A stretch of DNA of 64,000 bases, taken from positions 1 through 64,000 of the forward strand of contig NZ_JABBFZ010000007.1 of assembly GCF_012927125.1 (NCBI RefSeq), in the 5' to 3' direction. Below the pieces are notes generated by a model. The model was not told the DNA's origin. It made no database searches and saw only the letters and a list, made by a program, of their open reading frames with translations. Below, one piece after another: positions 8,908 to 18,701 of this stretch (position 1 is its first letter; each line of letters starts with the position of its first letter). Both the position numbers and the translations under genes were made by a program. The DNA is from Paraburkholderia antibiotica. GTDB lineage: Bacteria > Pseudomonadota > Gammaproteobacteria > Burkholderiales > Burkholderiaceae.

Positions 8908-9269
8908 AGCTGAGGCGGCTCGAATTGGCCCGCCGGACTTGCCGTAGAGGAAGCACCTGAAGCGGCCCATCCGATCTGGATGGCGCCTCGCACGGGGCAG
9001 TCGAGGCTTCCGGCAAAATTAACCAATGCCGCAAAGCAACATTGTTCACACCAATGACCGCGCGAATCTACGATTCATGCGGCATCTTGTCACGAACGCT
9101 CGTTCATTTTATTTATTCGTTAAAAATCAATAAATTAAAAATAGGGCTTTAGTGTTTTAGATATTTTCTTCAGATTTTAGTACGGGTTTTCCCTAGTGAT
9201 AGTCTTGGCTTTCCGGTAAAATTGATTTTGCGGTGCACAACACCGTCTGATCAAAAGGAGAACCCGACC
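8908..9269. other. Intergenic region with AT-rich block
   Basis: No gene is seen. The segment about 9095-9200 is markedly AT-rich for this genome, with runs such as TTTTATTTATTCG and AATAAATTAAAAAT. It lies upstream of the GNAT gene and probably contains its promoter. A strong ribosome site (AAAAGGAG at 9253-9260) ends the region. Confidence 0.5.
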
Positions 9270-9938
9270 ATGAACCTGCTGCCCCCTAGCTCCGCCGAGC
9301 CGATCGCCTCGAACGATCGTCCGTCGCTGTCTGCCGGACGTGCGCCCGTTCTGGTCCGCGAACTCACCGCGATCGACCGTGAGCGGCTGCTCACCCACTT
9401 TCTCGCGCTCGACGAAGATGACCGTCTGCTGCGTTTCGGTCAGGTCGTCCCGAACCACGTGATCGAAAACTACGTGCGTGCGATCGACTTCACGCGTGAC
9501 ACGGTGTTCGGCGTGTTCAACAGCAAGCTGGAATTGACTGGCGTCGGCCATCTGGCCTATCTGCCGGCCGAAGGCGACAAGCGCACCGCCGAATTCGGCG
9601 TGTCCGTGCTCGAAAGCGCACGCGGTCAGGGTATCGGCACCCGGCTGTTCGAGCGCGCGGCGATCCGTAGCCGCAACACGCACGTGACGATGCTCTACAT
9701 CCACTGTCTGTCGCGCAATTCGACAATGATGCACATCGCCAAAAAGGCCGGTATGAAGATCGAATACGCGTACGGCGAAGCAGACGCCTATCTGACGCTG
9801 TCACCGGCCGACCAGTCGAGCATTCTTGCGGAAATGCTGCAGGAGCAAGCCGCAGTGTTCGACTACGCACTTAAGCGCCAGGCGCGCCAGGCATCGCGAC
9901 TGTTCGAGTCGTTCATGCCGGCGGCTGTCGCTGCCTGA
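9270..9938 (+). CDS. GNAT-family N-acetyltransferase
   Basis: A 222-aa protein with one GNAT domain (about residues 30-175). The acetyl-CoA binding motif A is visible as ESARGQGIGTRLFERA (R/QxxGxG/A), preceded by the beta strand RTAEFGVSV and followed by motif B around HCLSRNSTMMHIAKKAGM. A C-terminal helical tail of about 45 residues is additional. The acceptor substrate is not predictable. The start at 9270 is fixed by the AAAAGGAG site 9 nt upstream. It is a single-gene unit between the AT-rich upstream region and a terminator. Confidence 0.85.
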   Translation: MNLLPPSSAEPIASNDRPSLSAGRAPVLVRELTAIDRERLLTHFLALDEDDRLLRFGQVVPNHVIENYVRAIDFTRDTVFGVFNSKLELTGVGHLAYLPAEGDKRTAEFGVSVLESARGQGIGTRLFERAAIRSRNTHVTMLYIHCLSRNSTMMHIAKKAGMKIEYAYGEADAYLTLSPADQSSILAEMLQEQAAVFDYALKRQARQASRLFESFMPAAVAA

Positions 9939-9963
9939 ATAATCGCTACGGGGAAATGAGAGA

Positions 9964-9990
9964 GGGGCGGCCGCAAGGTCGCCCTTTTTT
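9964..9990 (+). terminator. Intrinsic terminator of GNAT gene
   Basis: GGGCGGCC and GGTCGCCC pair over 8 bp (one G-U) around a GCAA tetraloop, followed by six T. It starts 27 bp after the GNAT stop codon. Confidence 0.85.
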
Positions 9991-10064
9991 CTATCCGCGG
10001 TCTCCCGCTTCTCGCCTGGAATCAGTGCCTGGAGTCGGCGCCTGCAAGCGCGCTCACAACGCGC

Positions 10065-10562
10065 CTACAAAATAGGCAGCGCTGTCGTTTCCTTGATTTT
10101 TTCGAGCGAAAAGCTCGATTTCACATCGATCACCGACGGGTGACGCAGCAACTGATCCTGCACAAAGCGCGAAAAGTGCGCCATGTCCTCGACCTGGACG
10201 CGCAGCAGGTAGTCCATCTCGCCGGTCATTGCGTGGCAGGCCACCACTTCCGGCCATGTCTGCACGGCCGCGCCGAACAGATCGGCGTGCGTCGCTTCGC
10301 CATGCGGGCTGAACGCCCGGCCGCCGCCCTTCTCGAGCCGCACGCTGACATACGCGAGTAGATCGAGGCCGAGGCGCTGCGCGTCGAGCAGCGCCACATA
10401 GCCGCGAATCACGCCACTTTCCTCGAGCCGGCGAATCCGTCGCAGGCACGGGCTCGGCGACAGATTGATCCGCTCCGCAATTTCCTGATTCGACAGCCGG
10501 CCATTCTCCTGAAGGATGGTCAGGATGCGCCGGTCGATCGCATCTATCTCTGAATTAGCCAT
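10065..10562 (-). CDS. Lrp/AsnC-family transcriptional regulator
   Basis: A 165-aa regulator of the feast/famine family. The N-terminal helix-turn-helix is seen in IDAIDRRILTILQENGRLSNQEIAERINLSPSPCLRRIRRLEESG (residues 6-50). The C-terminal RAM ligand-binding domain contains the VVACHAMTGEMDYLLRVQVED signature. Such proteins sense amino acids or related metabolites. The gene is divergent from hppD with about 210 bp between starts, so control of tyrosine/phenylalanine catabolism is the likely role. The start MANSEID (10562) was chosen over an upstream Met four codons earlier because it matches family length. Confidence 0.9.
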   Translation of the reverse strand: MANSEIDAIDRRILTILQENGRLSNQEIAERINLSPSPCLRRIRRLEESGVIRGYVALLDAQRLGLDLLAYVSVRLEKGGGRAFSPHGEATHADLFGAAVQTWPEVVACHAMTGEMDYLLRVQVEDMAHFSRFVQDQLLRHPSVIDVKSSFSLEKIKETTALPIL

Positions 10563-10688
10563 GTTATGCCGCATATCGTTTGAATTGAGCCATAAACTGG
10601 CTCAAGCCTAGCGACGTGCGATTAAGTTCGCAAGTTTTCGCCCTCTTCACAGCTCTACACTTGCTTTACTTGGTCGCGGTTATCAAGG

Positions 10689-10749
10689 GCAAGCGCTGAC
10701 GTGCTGCCCCGGATGGCCGCAGGGCATGAAGCCATACGTCAGCGCTTGC
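10689..10749 (+). repeat. 14-bp inverted repeat in hppD leader
   Basis: GCAAGCGCTGACGT (10689-10702) and ACGTCAGCGCTTGC (10736-10749) are perfectly complementary, separated by 33 nt that contain an inner TGCCC/GGGCA stem (10705-10709 with 10722-10726). The structure ends 14 nt before the hppD ribosome site. It could be an RNA leader hairpin or a pair of protein-binding half-sites. Confidence 0.7.
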
Positions 10750-10773
10750 GCTCATCGACACCGGAGACAGACT

Positions 10774-11871
10774 ATGCAGGTTTCAACCTGGGAGAACCCC
10801 GTCGGCACCGACGGCTTCGAATTCATCGAATACACCGCACCCGACCCGAAAGCACTCGGCAAACTGTTCGAGCGCATGGGCTTCACCGCCGTCGCCCGAC
10901 ATCGGCATAAGGACGTCACGCTGTATCGCCAGGGCGGCATCAACTTCATCGTCAACGCCGAAAAGGATTCGTTCGCGCAGCGCTTCACGCGGCTGCACGG
11001 TCCGTCGATCTGCGCGATCGCGTTTCGCGTTCAGGATGCGGCCAAGGCCTACAGCCAGGCACTCGAAAAAGGCGCGTGGGGCTTCGATAACAAGACCGGC
11101 CCGATGGAGCTGAACATCCCCGCGATCAAGGGCATCGGCGATTCGCTGATCTACTTCGTCGATCGCTGGCGCGGCAAGAACGGCGCGCAGCCGAACAGCA
11201 TCGGCGATATCGACATCTACGACGTCGACTTCGAACCGATCCCCGGCGCGAACCCGAACCCAGCCGGCCACGGTCTCACCTATATCGATCACTTGACGCA
11301 CAACGTGCATCGCGGCCGCATGCAGGAATGGGCCGAGTTCTACGAGCGCCTGTTCAATTTTCGCGAAGTCCGCTACTTCGACATCGAGGGCAAGGTGACG
11401 GGCGTGAAGTCGAAAGCGATGACCTCGCCGTGCGGCAAGATCCGCATTCCGATCAATGAGGAAGGTTCGGATACCGCCGGCCAGATCCAGGAATATCTGG
11501 ACGCCTATCACGGCGAAGGCATTCAGCACATTGCACTGGGCACCGGCGACATCTACCGCACCGTCGACGGCCTGCGCGAATCGAACATCTCGCTGCTCGA
11601 CACGATCGATACCTACTACGAACTCGTCGACCGCCGCGTGCCCAATCACGGCGAACCGCTCGACGAACTGCGCAAGCGCAAGATCCTGATCGACGGCGCG
11701 CCGGACGATCTGCTGCTGCAGATCTTCACCGAGAACCAGATCGGCCCGATCTTCTTCGAGATCATCCAGCGCAAAGGCAATCAGGGCTTCGGCGAAGGCA
11801 ACTTCAAGGCGTTGTTCGAATCGATCGAACTCGACCAGATTCGCCGCGGCGTGGTGCAGGACAAAAGCTGA
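10774..11871 (+). CDS. hppD: 4-hydroxyphenylpyruvate dioxygenase
   Basis: Fe(II) oxygenase that converts 4-hydroxyphenylpyruvate to homogentisate in tyrosine catabolism, 365 aa. Two vicinal-oxygen-chelate domains are present. Metal ligands are recognisable as the His of GLTYIDHLTHNV (about 170), the His of GEGIQHIALGTGD (about 248) and the Glu of QIGPIFFEIIQRKGNQGFGEGNF (about 330). The start MQVSTWENPVGTDGF at 10774 follows GGAGACAG at a good distance; an in-frame ATG 16 codons upstream lies within the leader repeat and lacks a site. A divergent Lrp gene and a downstream indolepyruvate oxidoreductase fit an aromatic amino acid degradation locus. A near-perfect terminator follows. Confidence 0.96.
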   Translation: MQVSTWENPVGTDGFEFIEYTAPDPKALGKLFERMGFTAVARHRHKDVTLYRQGGINFIVNAEKDSFAQRFTRLHGPSICAIAFRVQDAAKAYSQALEKGAWGFDNKTGPMELNIPAIKGIGDSLIYFVDRWRGKNGAQPNSIGDIDIYDVDFEPIPGANPNPAGHGLTYIDHLTHNVHRGRMQEWAEFYERLFNFREVRYFDIEGKVTGVKSKAMTSPCGKIRIPINEEGSDTAGQIQEYLDAYHGEGIQHIALGTGDIYRTVDGLRESNISLLDTIDTYYELVDRRVPNHGEPLDELRKRKILIDGAPDDLLLQIFTENQIGPIFFEIIQRKGNQGFGEGNFKALFESIELDQIRRGVVQDKS

Positions 11872-11937
11872 GCGCCGGGCCGCCGGCCGGTCTGCCGGCC
11901 GGCAACGCGCATGAGAGCGCACATAAAAACGCACATG

Positions 11938-11974
11938 AAAAAAGGGCGAGGATCGCAAGATCCTCGCCCTTTTT
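11938..11974. terminator. Bidirectional intrinsic terminator
   Basis: GGGCGAGGATC and GATCCTCGCCC pair over 11 bp around GCAA, flanked by A-run and T-run, so it can stop transcription in both directions: hppD from the left and the small exported-protein gene (12248-12048) from the right. A second GC hairpin (about 11882-11903) lies just upstream. Confidence 0.93.
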
Positions 11975-12047
11975 GCTTATTTACGCCGCCGCTCTCGTCG
12001 AAGCCGCGGCCGGTGGTTGCTGAAAGACGCTCCGCCTGCGCGGCGCG

Positions 12048-12248
12048 TCACGAATTCTGCCGATCCTCGTCGAGCTTGAACGACCGCGTGGCCCGGCTCG
12101 TTTCCTCACGCGCCGGCGCGACCTGCGCGGTACGGTTGATCGCGTTGGAAAGTGCGCCCATGCTGCCCGGGTTCGACCGCGCCGGCGCACTCATGGCGAA
12201 AAAGGCGGCGGAAACCATCAGGAAGGTCTGGATGTTTCTAGTGTTCAT
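12048..12248 (-). CDS. Small exported hypothetical protein
   Basis: A 66-aa protein with an N-terminal signal-peptide-like segment (NIQTFLMVSAAFFAMSAPARS, residues 5-25) and a short polar mature part of about 40 residues. An AAGGAG ribosome site lies 6 nt before the ATG at 12248, which supports its being translated. I do not recognise the family. It converges with hppD and shares the terminator at 11938-11974. Confidence 0.6.
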   Translation of the reverse strand: MNTRNIQTFLMVSAAFFAMSAPARSNPGSMGALSNAINRTAQVAPAREETSRATRSFKLDEDRQNS

Positions 12249-12639
12249 GCGTACTCCTTGTCTAACTGCCCTGCTGCCCCGAAGCCGCGCAGAATGTGCG
12301 GCGTTACACGGGCACTGCTTGCAGGTCGGGGATTAGACAGTTGTTTTCACTACAGTTCGGCAGATTTGCAGTTTTTACACCCTGTTACATGCGCAGTCGC
12401 AACATCAGCGTATTCGTCTCCAAATGCAGCTCAATTGCATGAAATTTGCCGACAACGCGCAACGTTTCGACTCAAAAATCTATCGCGCACAAGCTTTTTT
12501 GAAACCACTGCGGCGGGTTTCCACCAGTGCTACCATCGGCTAAAACGCGTCAATATGACGACCCCGGCCCCAGCATTCACAAGATGTCGGGGCCCAGAAA
12601 AGTTTTGGTGATCCCAAGCTGAGTGGAGGAGTACACATA
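12249..12639. other. Intergenic region between small gene and iorAB fusion
   Basis: It holds the divergent upstream regions of the small exported protein gene and the oxidoreductase gene. TGTCTAA (12258-12264) and TTAGACA (12334-12340) are complementary and enclose a small GCCGC/GCGGC stem, which may be incidental. No further gene is supported. Confidence 0.35.
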
Positions 12640-15600
12640 ATGAATGCCCCGCTAGACGCAGGTCAGCGAGCCTCGCTCGAAGCCGCGTTGTCTTCCGTCA
12701 CGCTCGACGACAAATACACCCTCGATCGCGGCCGCGCGTACATGAGCGGCATCCAGGCGCTGGTACGTCTGCCGATGCTGCAGCAGGAACGCGACCGCGC
12801 CGCCGGCCTGAACACGGCCGGCTTCATCTCCGGCTACCGTGGCTCACCGCTCGGCGGACTTGACCAGTCGCTGTGGAAAGCCAAAAAGCATCTGTCCGCG
12901 CATCAGGTCGTGTTCCAGCCCGGCGTCAACGAAGACCTTGCCGCCACCGCCGTATGGGGCTCGCAGCAGGTCAATCTGTACCCGAGCGCCAAATACGACG
13001 GCGTGTTCTCGATGTGGTACGGCAAGGGCCCTGGCGTCGACCGTTCCGGCGACGTCTTCAAGCACGGCAACTCGGCCGGCTCGTCGCGCCACGGCGGCGT
13101 TCTCGTGCTTGCCGGCGACGACCACGCGGCCAAATCCTCGACGCTCGCGCACCAGTCCGAACACATCTTCAAGGCTTGCGGGCTGCCGGTGCTGTTTCCG
13201 TCGAACGTGCAGGAATATCTCGACTTCGGCCTGCACGGCTGGGCGATGAGCCGCTACTCGGGCCTGTGGGTCGCGATGAAGTGCGTGACCGACGTGGTCG
13301 AATCGTCGGCATCCGTCGATATCGATCCGCACCGCACGCAGATCGTCCTGCCGGAAGATTTCATGATGCCCGACGGCGGCCTGAACATCCGCTGGCCCGA
13401 CCCGCCACTCGTGCAGGAAGCGCGGCTGCTCGACTACAAGTGGTATGCCGGCCTCGCCTACGTGCGCGCGAACAAGCTCGACCGCGTCGAAATCGATTCG
13501 CCGCACGCGCGCTTCGGCATCATGACCGGCGGCAAAGCCTATCTCGACGTGCGTCAGGCGCTGACCGACCTCGGTCTCGACGACGAAACCTGCTCGCGCA
13601 TCGGCATCCGTCTGTACAAGGTCGGCTGCGTGTGGCCGCTCGAAGCGCAAGGCGCGCAGGCCTTCGCGCGCGGTCTCCACGAAATTCTGGTGGTCGAGGA
13701 AAAGCGCCAGATCCTCGAATACGCGATCAAGGAAGAGCTGTACAACTGGCCCGACGCGCAGCGTCCGCGCGTGTTCGGCAAGTTCGACGAAAAGGACGGC
13801 GCGGGCGGCGAATGGTCGGTGCCGATGGGCAACTGGCTGCTGCCGGCGCATTACGAGCTGTCGCCCGCGATCATCGCGAAGGCGATCGCCACGCGGCTCG
13901 ACAAGTTCGATTTGCCGTCGGACGTGCGCGCGCGTATCGCCGCGCGCATCACGGTGATCGAAGCGAAGGAAAAGGCGCTCGCGCGGCCTCGCGTCGAAGT
14001 CGAGCGCAAGCCGTGGTTCTGCTCAGGCTGCCCGCACAACACGTCGACCAACGTGCCGGAAGGCTCGCGCGCGATGGCCGGCATCGGCTGTCATTACATG
14101 ACGGTCTGGATGGATCGCAGCACCAGCACGTTCAGCCAGATGGGCGGCGAAGGCGTCGCGTGGATCGGCCAGGCGCCGTTCACGAACGACAAGCACGTAT
14201 TCGCCAATCTCGGCGACGGCACCTACTTCCACTCGGGGCTGCTGGCGATCCGCGCGGCGATCGCGTCGAAGGCGAACATCACCTACAAGCTGCTGTACAA
14301 CGACGCGGTCGCGATGACCGGCGGCCAGCCGGTCGACGGCGTGCTGACCGTGCCGCAGATCACGCATCAACTGGCCGCCGAAGGCGCGGCGAAAATCGTC
14401 ATCGTCACCGATCAGCCGGAGAAGTACGCGGCCAACGTCGGCCTCGCACCGGGCGTCGACATTCATCACCGCGACCAGCTCGACGACGTGCAGCGTCAGC
14501 TGCGCGAAGTTTCGGGCACCACGATCCTGATCTACGACCAGACCTGCGCGACCGAAAAACGCCGCCGCCGCAAACGCGGCACGTATCCCGATCCGGCGCG
14601 GCGCGTCGTCATCAATGAGGCGGTCTGCGAAGGCTGCGGCGATTGCTCGGTGAAGTCGAACTGCCTGTCGGTCGAGCCGCTCGACACCGAGTACGGCACC
14701 AAGCGCCAGATCAACCAGTCGACCTGCAACAAGGACTTCTCGTGCGTGAACGGCTTCTGCCCGAGCTTCGTCTCCGTTGAGGGCGGGCAATTGCGCAAGC
14801 CGAAAGCGGCGTCGGGCGTTGAGGCCGACGCGATGCCGCCGGTGCCGGAACCCGAGCTGCCGTCCATCGACCGTCCGTACGGCGTGCTGGTGACGGGCGT
14901 CGGCGGCACAGGCGTCGTCACGATCGGCGCGCTGCTCGGCATGGCCGCGCATCTGGAGAACAAGGGCGTCACCGTGCTCGACGTCACCGGCCTCGCGCAG
15001 AAAGGCGGCGCCGTGATGAGCCACGTGCAGATCGCGAACCAGCCCGCCGATATCCACGCGACCCGCATCGCGATGGGCGAAGCGAGCCTCGTGATCGGCT
15101 GCGACGCGATCGTGACCGCCAGCGACGAATGCGTGTCGCGCATGCAGGCGGATCGCACGCGCGTGGTGCTGAACAGCGCGCACACGCCGACGGCCGAACT
15201 GATCAAGAACCCGAACTGGCGCTTCCCCGGCAGCAGCACCGAAGCCGACGTGCGCGCCGCGGCCGGCGACGACAACGTCTCGACCGTCGACGCGAATCAA
15301 TTCGCGGTCGCGCTGCTCGGCGACGCGATCTACACGAATCCGTTCGTGCTCGGCTACGCGTGGCAGCGCGGCTGGGTGCCGCTCACGCACGAGTCGCTGA
15401 TTCGCGCGATCGAGCTGAACAACGTGCAGATCGACAAGAACCGCGCGGCGTTCGAATGGGGCCGGCGCGCCGCGCACGATCTCGGCGCGGTGCGCAAGCT
15501 CGCGCAAACGCAAGGACGCGGCGCGGCGGCAACGGATGCCGCGGGCGGCAAGATCATCGCGCTGCACACGCCGAAGGCGCTCGACACGCTGATCGACAAG

Positions 15601-16242
15601 CGCGCCGACTACCTCGCCGCGTGGCAGAACCACGCGTATGCGCAGCGTTATCGCGCGCTGGTGTCGCAGGTGCGGACCGCCGAAGAAGCGCTCGATGCCG
15701 TCGACGGCCAGTTGCCGCTCACCGAGGCGGTCGCGAAAAATCTGCACAAGCTGATGGCGTACAAGGACGAATACGAGGTCGCGCGCTTGTATAGCGACCC
15801 GGCGTTCATCGAAAAACTGAACGCGACGTTCGAAGGCGACTGGAAGCTGCATCTGCATCTCGCGCCGCCGACGCTCTCGAAGAAAGACGCGCACGGCCAT
15901 CTGGTGAAGAAGAAATACGGTCCGTGGATGTTCCGTGCGATGCACATGCTCGCGAAGCTGAAGTTCCTGCGCGGCACCGCGCTCGACGTGTTCGGCAACA
16001 CCGGGGAGCGTCGCACCGAGCGCGCGCTGATCGGCGAATACGAAGCGCTGGTGCGCGAGCTGATCGGCGGACTCACCGCGCAGAAACGCGATCTCGCGGT
16101 CGAGCTCGCGAATCTGCCAGACGGCATCCGCGGTTATGGGCACGTGAAGGAAAACAACCTGAAGGGCGTGCGCATCAGGTGGAACGAGCTGCTCTCGCGC
16201 TGGCGCTCACCCGATGCAGGCAAGACGCAGCACGCGGCCTGA
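12640..16242 (+). CDS. Indolepyruvate ferredoxin oxidoreductase, fused alpha/beta type
   Basis: A 1200-aa oxidoreductase that decarboxylates arylpyruvates from aromatic amino acid transamination to aryl-acetyl-CoA, passing electrons to ferredoxin. Order of parts: a pyrimidine-binding domain (from about residue 50; GFISGYRGSPLGGLD), a TPP-binding domain (about 480-640; GIGCHYMTVWMDRS, NLGDGTYFHSG), a Cys-rich Fe-S stretch near 663-708 (CEGCGDCSVKSNC and CNKDFSCVNGFC), and a gamma-type domain from about 745 (VTGVGGTGVVTIG). In most archaea these are separate IorA and IorB chains; the fused form is common in Proteobacteria. GTGGAGGAG precedes the ATG. Product phenylacetyl-CoA would feed directly into the paa pathway encoded 5 kb away; this link is an inference. 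Confidence 0.92.
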   Translation: MNAPLDAGQRASLEAALSSVTLDDKYTLDRGRAYMSGIQALVRLPMLQQERDRAAGLNTAGFISGYRGSPLGGLDQSLWKAKKHLSAHQVVFQPGVNEDLAATAVWGSQQVNLYPSAKYDGVFSMWYGKGPGVDRSGDVFKHGNSAGSSRHGGVLVLAGDDHAAKSSTLAHQSEHIFKACGLPVLFPSNVQEYLDFGLHGWAMSRYSGLWVAMKCVTDVVESSASVDIDPHRTQIVLPEDFMMPDGGLNIRWPDPPLVQEARLLDYKWYAGLAYVRANKLDRVEIDSPHARFGIMTGGKAYLDVRQALTDLGLDDETCSRIGIRLYKVGCVWPLEAQGAQAFARGLHEILVVEEKRQILEYAIKEELYNWPDAQRPRVFGKFDEKDGAGGEWSVPMGNWLLPAHYELSPAIIAKAIATRLDKFDLPSDVRARIAARITVIEAKEKALARPRVEVERKPWFCSGCPHNTSTNVPEGSRAMAGIGCHYMTVWMDRSTSTFSQMGGEGVAWIGQAPFTNDKHVFANLGDGTYFHSGLLAIRAAIASKANITYKLLYNDAVAMTGGQPVDGVLTVPQITHQLAAEGAAKIVIVTDQPEKYAANVGLAPGVDIHHRDQLDDVQRQLREVSGTTILIYDQTCATEKRRRRKRGTYPDPARRVVINEAVCEGCGDCSVKSNCLSVEPLDTEYGTKRQINQSTCNKDFSCVNGFCPSFVSVEGGQLRKPKAASGVEADAMPPVPEPELPSIDRPYGVLVTGVGGTGVVTIGALLGMAAHLENKGVTVLDVTGLAQKGGAVMSHVQIANQPADIHATRIAMGEASLVIGCDAIVTASDECVSRMQADRTRVVLNSAHTPTAELIKNPNWRFPGSSTEADVRAAAGDDNVSTVDANQFAVALLGDAIYTNPFVLGYAWQRGWVPLTHESLIRAIELNNVQIDKNRAAFEWGRRAAHDLGAVRKLAQTQGRGAAATDAAGGKIIALHTPKALDTLIDKRADYLAAWQNHAYAQRYRALVSQVRTAEEALDAVDGQLPLTEAVAKNLHKLMAYKDEYEVARLYSDPAFIEKLNATFEGDWKLHLHLAPPTLSKKDAHGHLVKKKYGPWMFRAMHMLAKLKFLRGTALDVFGNTGERRTERALIGEYEALVRELIGGLTAQKRDLAVELANLPDGIRGYGHVKENNLKGVRIRWNELLSRWRSPDAGKTQHAA

Positions 16243-16272
16243 CGCGTTTTCGCCGACGTAGCCGAAACGCAA

Positions 16273-16305
16273 AAGCGGCGGTCCTCACGGATCGCCGCTT
16301 TTTTT
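16273..16305 (+). terminator. Intrinsic terminator of indolepyruvate oxidoreductase gene
   Basis: GCGGCGgTCC pairs with GGAtCGCCGC around a short loop and is followed by seven T. It begins about 30 bp after the stop codon. Confidence 0.9.
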
Positions 16306-16313
16306 ACGCCCAT

Positions 16314-16350
16314 AAAAAAACGCCACGGAACCTCATGGGTTCCGTGGCGT
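16314..16350 (-). terminator. Intrinsic terminator of maeB
   Basis: On the minus strand CGCCACGGAACCC pairs with GGTTCCGTGGCG around a short loop and is followed by seven T. It lies about 70 nt past the maeB stop. With the adjacent plus-strand terminator it forms a convergent pair. Confidence 0.9.
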
Positions 16351-16418
16351 TGTCGTTGCTGAGGCCGTCGCAGCGCGCGCCTTATCGGCCCGCGCGCTTC
16401 AGCTTCACGCGCTACACC

Positions 16419-18701
16419 TTACTTCGCGTTCACCGACTTGCGCGCGTTCGCCGAAGCGACCGCCGTCATGTTGATGATCCGTCGCACGGTCGCGGCCGGC
16501 GTCAGGATGTGCACCGGCTTTTCCGCGCCGAGCAGGAACGGACCGACGGTCACGCCTTCGCCGCCCACCACCTTCAGCAGGTTGTACGCGATGTTCGCCG
16601 CTTCGACGTTCGGCATGATCAGCAGGTTCGCTTCGCCGGCGAGCGTCGTGCCGGGGAACGCGGCCTTGCGGATCGTCTCCGACAGCGCCGCGTCACCATG
16701 CATTTCACCGTCGATTTCGAGCGACGGCGCGCGCTCCATGATCAACTTGCGCGCGGCGGCCATGCGTTGCGACGACGACGACGGCGCGCTGCCGAAGTTC
16801 GAGTTCGACAGCAGTGCGACCTTCGGCGTAATGCCGAACTTCTCGATTTCGCGCGCGGCGAGCATCGTCATGTCGGCCAGTTGCTCGGCGGTCGGCACTT
16901 CGTTCACATACGTATCGCAAATGAACAGGTTGCGGCCCGGCAGCATCAGCAGGTTCATCGCGGCGAAGTTCTGCACGTCGTCGGCCTTGCCGAGCACCTT
17001 CTCGATGAAGTTCAGGTGCGTGTGGTACTGGCCGATCATCCCGCAGATCATGCCGTCGGCTTCGCCGAGACGCACGAGGATCGCGCCGATCAGCGTGTTG
17101 AACTTGCGCATCGCGGCCTTCGCGACGTCCGGCGTCACGCCTTCGCGCGCGCCGAGTTCGTGATACGCCTGCCAGCTCTTCTGATAGCGCGGATCGTCTT
17201 CCGGATCGACGACCTCGAAGTCTTCGCCGCACTTGAGCTTCGAGCCCATCTTCTTCAGACGCATCTCGATCACCGACGGACGGCCGACCAGGATCGGCTT
17301 CGCGATCTTTTCGAGCAGCACGAATTGCGCGGCGCGCAGCACGCGCTCGTCTTCGCCTTCCGCGAACACGATGCGAGCCGGCTCCGACTTCGCCGCCGCG
17401 AACACCGGACGCATCACCATGCCGGTGCGGTAGACGGTAGTACCGAGTTCTTCGCGGTACGCGTCCATGTCGAGGATCGGACGGGTCGCGACGCCCGAAT
17501 CCATCGCGGCTTGCGCGACGGCCGGCGCGATCTTGATGATCAGGCGCGGATCGAACGGCTTCGGAATCAGATACTCGGGACCGAATTCGAGCGAGTGGCC
17601 TTCGTAGGCCTTCGCGACTTCATCGCCCTGGTCGGTTTCCTCGGCCAGCTCGGCGATCGCGCGCACGCACGCGAGCTTCATTTCTTCCGTGATCGTGGTC
17701 GCGCCGACGTCGAGCGCGCCACGGAAGATGAACGGGAAGCACAGCACGTTGTTGACCTGGTTCGGGTAATCCGAACGGCCGGTCGCGATGATGCAGTCCG
17801 GGCGCACTTTCTTCGCGTCTTCCGGGCGGATTTCCGGCTCGGGGTTCGCGAGCGCGAGAATCAGCGGCTGCGTGCCCATTTCGACGACCATCTCCGGCTT
17901 CAGCACGCCGGCGCTCGAGCAGCCGAGGAACACGTCGGCGCCGCGGATCGCGTCGGCCAGCGTGCGCGCGTCGGTATTCGCCGCATAGCGTTCCTTCGAC
18001 GGATCGAGGTTGCCGCGGCCTTCGTAGATCACGCCCTTCGAGTCGGTGACGAGGATGTTCTTCTTCGACAGGCCGAGATTGACGAGCAGGTCCAGACACG
18101 CGATCGCCGCCGCGCCCGCGCCCGAACAGACGAGCTTCACTTCGTCGAGCTTCTTGCCGACCACCTTCAGGCCGTTCAGGATGGCCGCCGACGCGATGAT
18201 CGCGGTGCCGTGCTGATCGTCGTGGAAGACCGGAATCTTCATACGTTCGCGCAGCTTCTTCTCGATGTAGAAGCACTCGGGCGCCTTGATGTCTTCAAGG
18301 TTGATGCCGCCGAGCGTCGGCTCGAGCATCGCGATCGCCTCGACGAGCTTGTCCGGGTCCGACTCGGAGAGTTCGATGTCGAACACGTCGATGCCGGCGA
18401 ACTTCTTGAAGAGACAGCCCTTGCCTTCCATCACCGGCTTCGCGGCGAGCGGGCCGATGTTGCCGAGACCGAGCACCGCGGTGCCGTTCGTGATCACGCC
18501 GACGAGATTGCCGCGCGACGTGTACTTCTGGGCGTCGAGCGGGGTCTCGTAAATTGCCATACAGGCCGCGGCGACACCCGGTGAATACGCCAGCGACAGA
18601 TCCAGCTGGTTCGACAGCGGCTTGGTGGGCGTCACCGAAATCTTGCCGGGTTTCGGATTCTGGTGGTATGCGAGAGCGCTTTGCTTGAGTTGTTCGTCCA
18701 T
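16419..18701 (-). CDS. maeB: NADP-dependent malic enzyme with phosphotransacetylase-like domain
   Basis: Converts malate to pyruvate, CO2 and NADPH. The 760-aa length fits MaeB. The N-terminal malic enzyme part (1-430) shows [14 protein letters not shown], the [20 protein letters not shown] segment and [11 protein letters not shown]. The C-terminal phosphate acetyl/butyryltransferase-like domain (430-760) shows [16 protein letters not shown] and is regulatory, sensing acetyl-CoA in characterised homologues. The start [14 protein letters not shown] matches the family exactly; an upstream GTG extension is rejected. The ribosome site is weak. It stands alone with its own terminator. Confidence 0.95.
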   Translation of the reverse strand: MDEQLKQSALAYHQNPKPGKISVTPTKPLSNQLDLSLAYSPGVAAACMAIYETPLDAQKYTSRGNLVGVITNGTAVLGLGNIGPLAAKPVMEGKGCLFKKFAGIDVFDIELSESDPDKLVEAIAMLEPTLGGINLEDIKAPECFYIEKKLRERMKIPVFHDDQHGTAIIASAAILNGLKVVGKKLDEVKLVCSGAGAAAIACLDLLVNLGLSKKNILVTDSKGVIYEGRGNLDPSKERYAANTDARTLADAIRGADVFLGCSSAGVLKPEMVVEMGTQPLILALANPEPEIRPEDAKKVRPDCIIATGRSDYPNQVNNVLCFPFIFRGALDVGATTITEEMKLACVRAIAELAEETDQGDEVAKAYEGHSLEFGPEYLIPKPFDPRLIIKIAPAVAQAAMDSGVATRPILDMDAYREELGTTVYRTGMVMRPVFAAAKSEPARIVFAEGEDERVLRAAQFVLLEKIAKPILVGRPSVIEMRLKKMGSKLKCGEDFEVVDPEDDPRYQKSWQAYHELGAREGVTPDVAKAAMRKFNTLIGAILVRLGEADGMICGMIGQYHTHLNFIEKVLGKADDVQNFAAMNLLMLPGRNLFICDTYVNEVPTAEQLADMTMLAAREIEKFGITPKVALLSNSNFGSAPSSSSQRMAAARKLIMERAPSLEIDGEMHGDAALSETIRKAAFPGTTLAGEANLLIMPNVEAANIAYNLLKVVGGEGVTVGPFLLGAEKPVHILTPAATVRRIINMTAVASANARKSVNAK

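Noticed and set aside
14023..18584. Very long open frames opposite the indolepyruvate oxidoreductase and maeB (706 and 886 codons)
   Set aside because: They are antisense or shifted shadows of high-GC coding sequence, Arg/His/Ala-rich, with no domain and no ribosome site.
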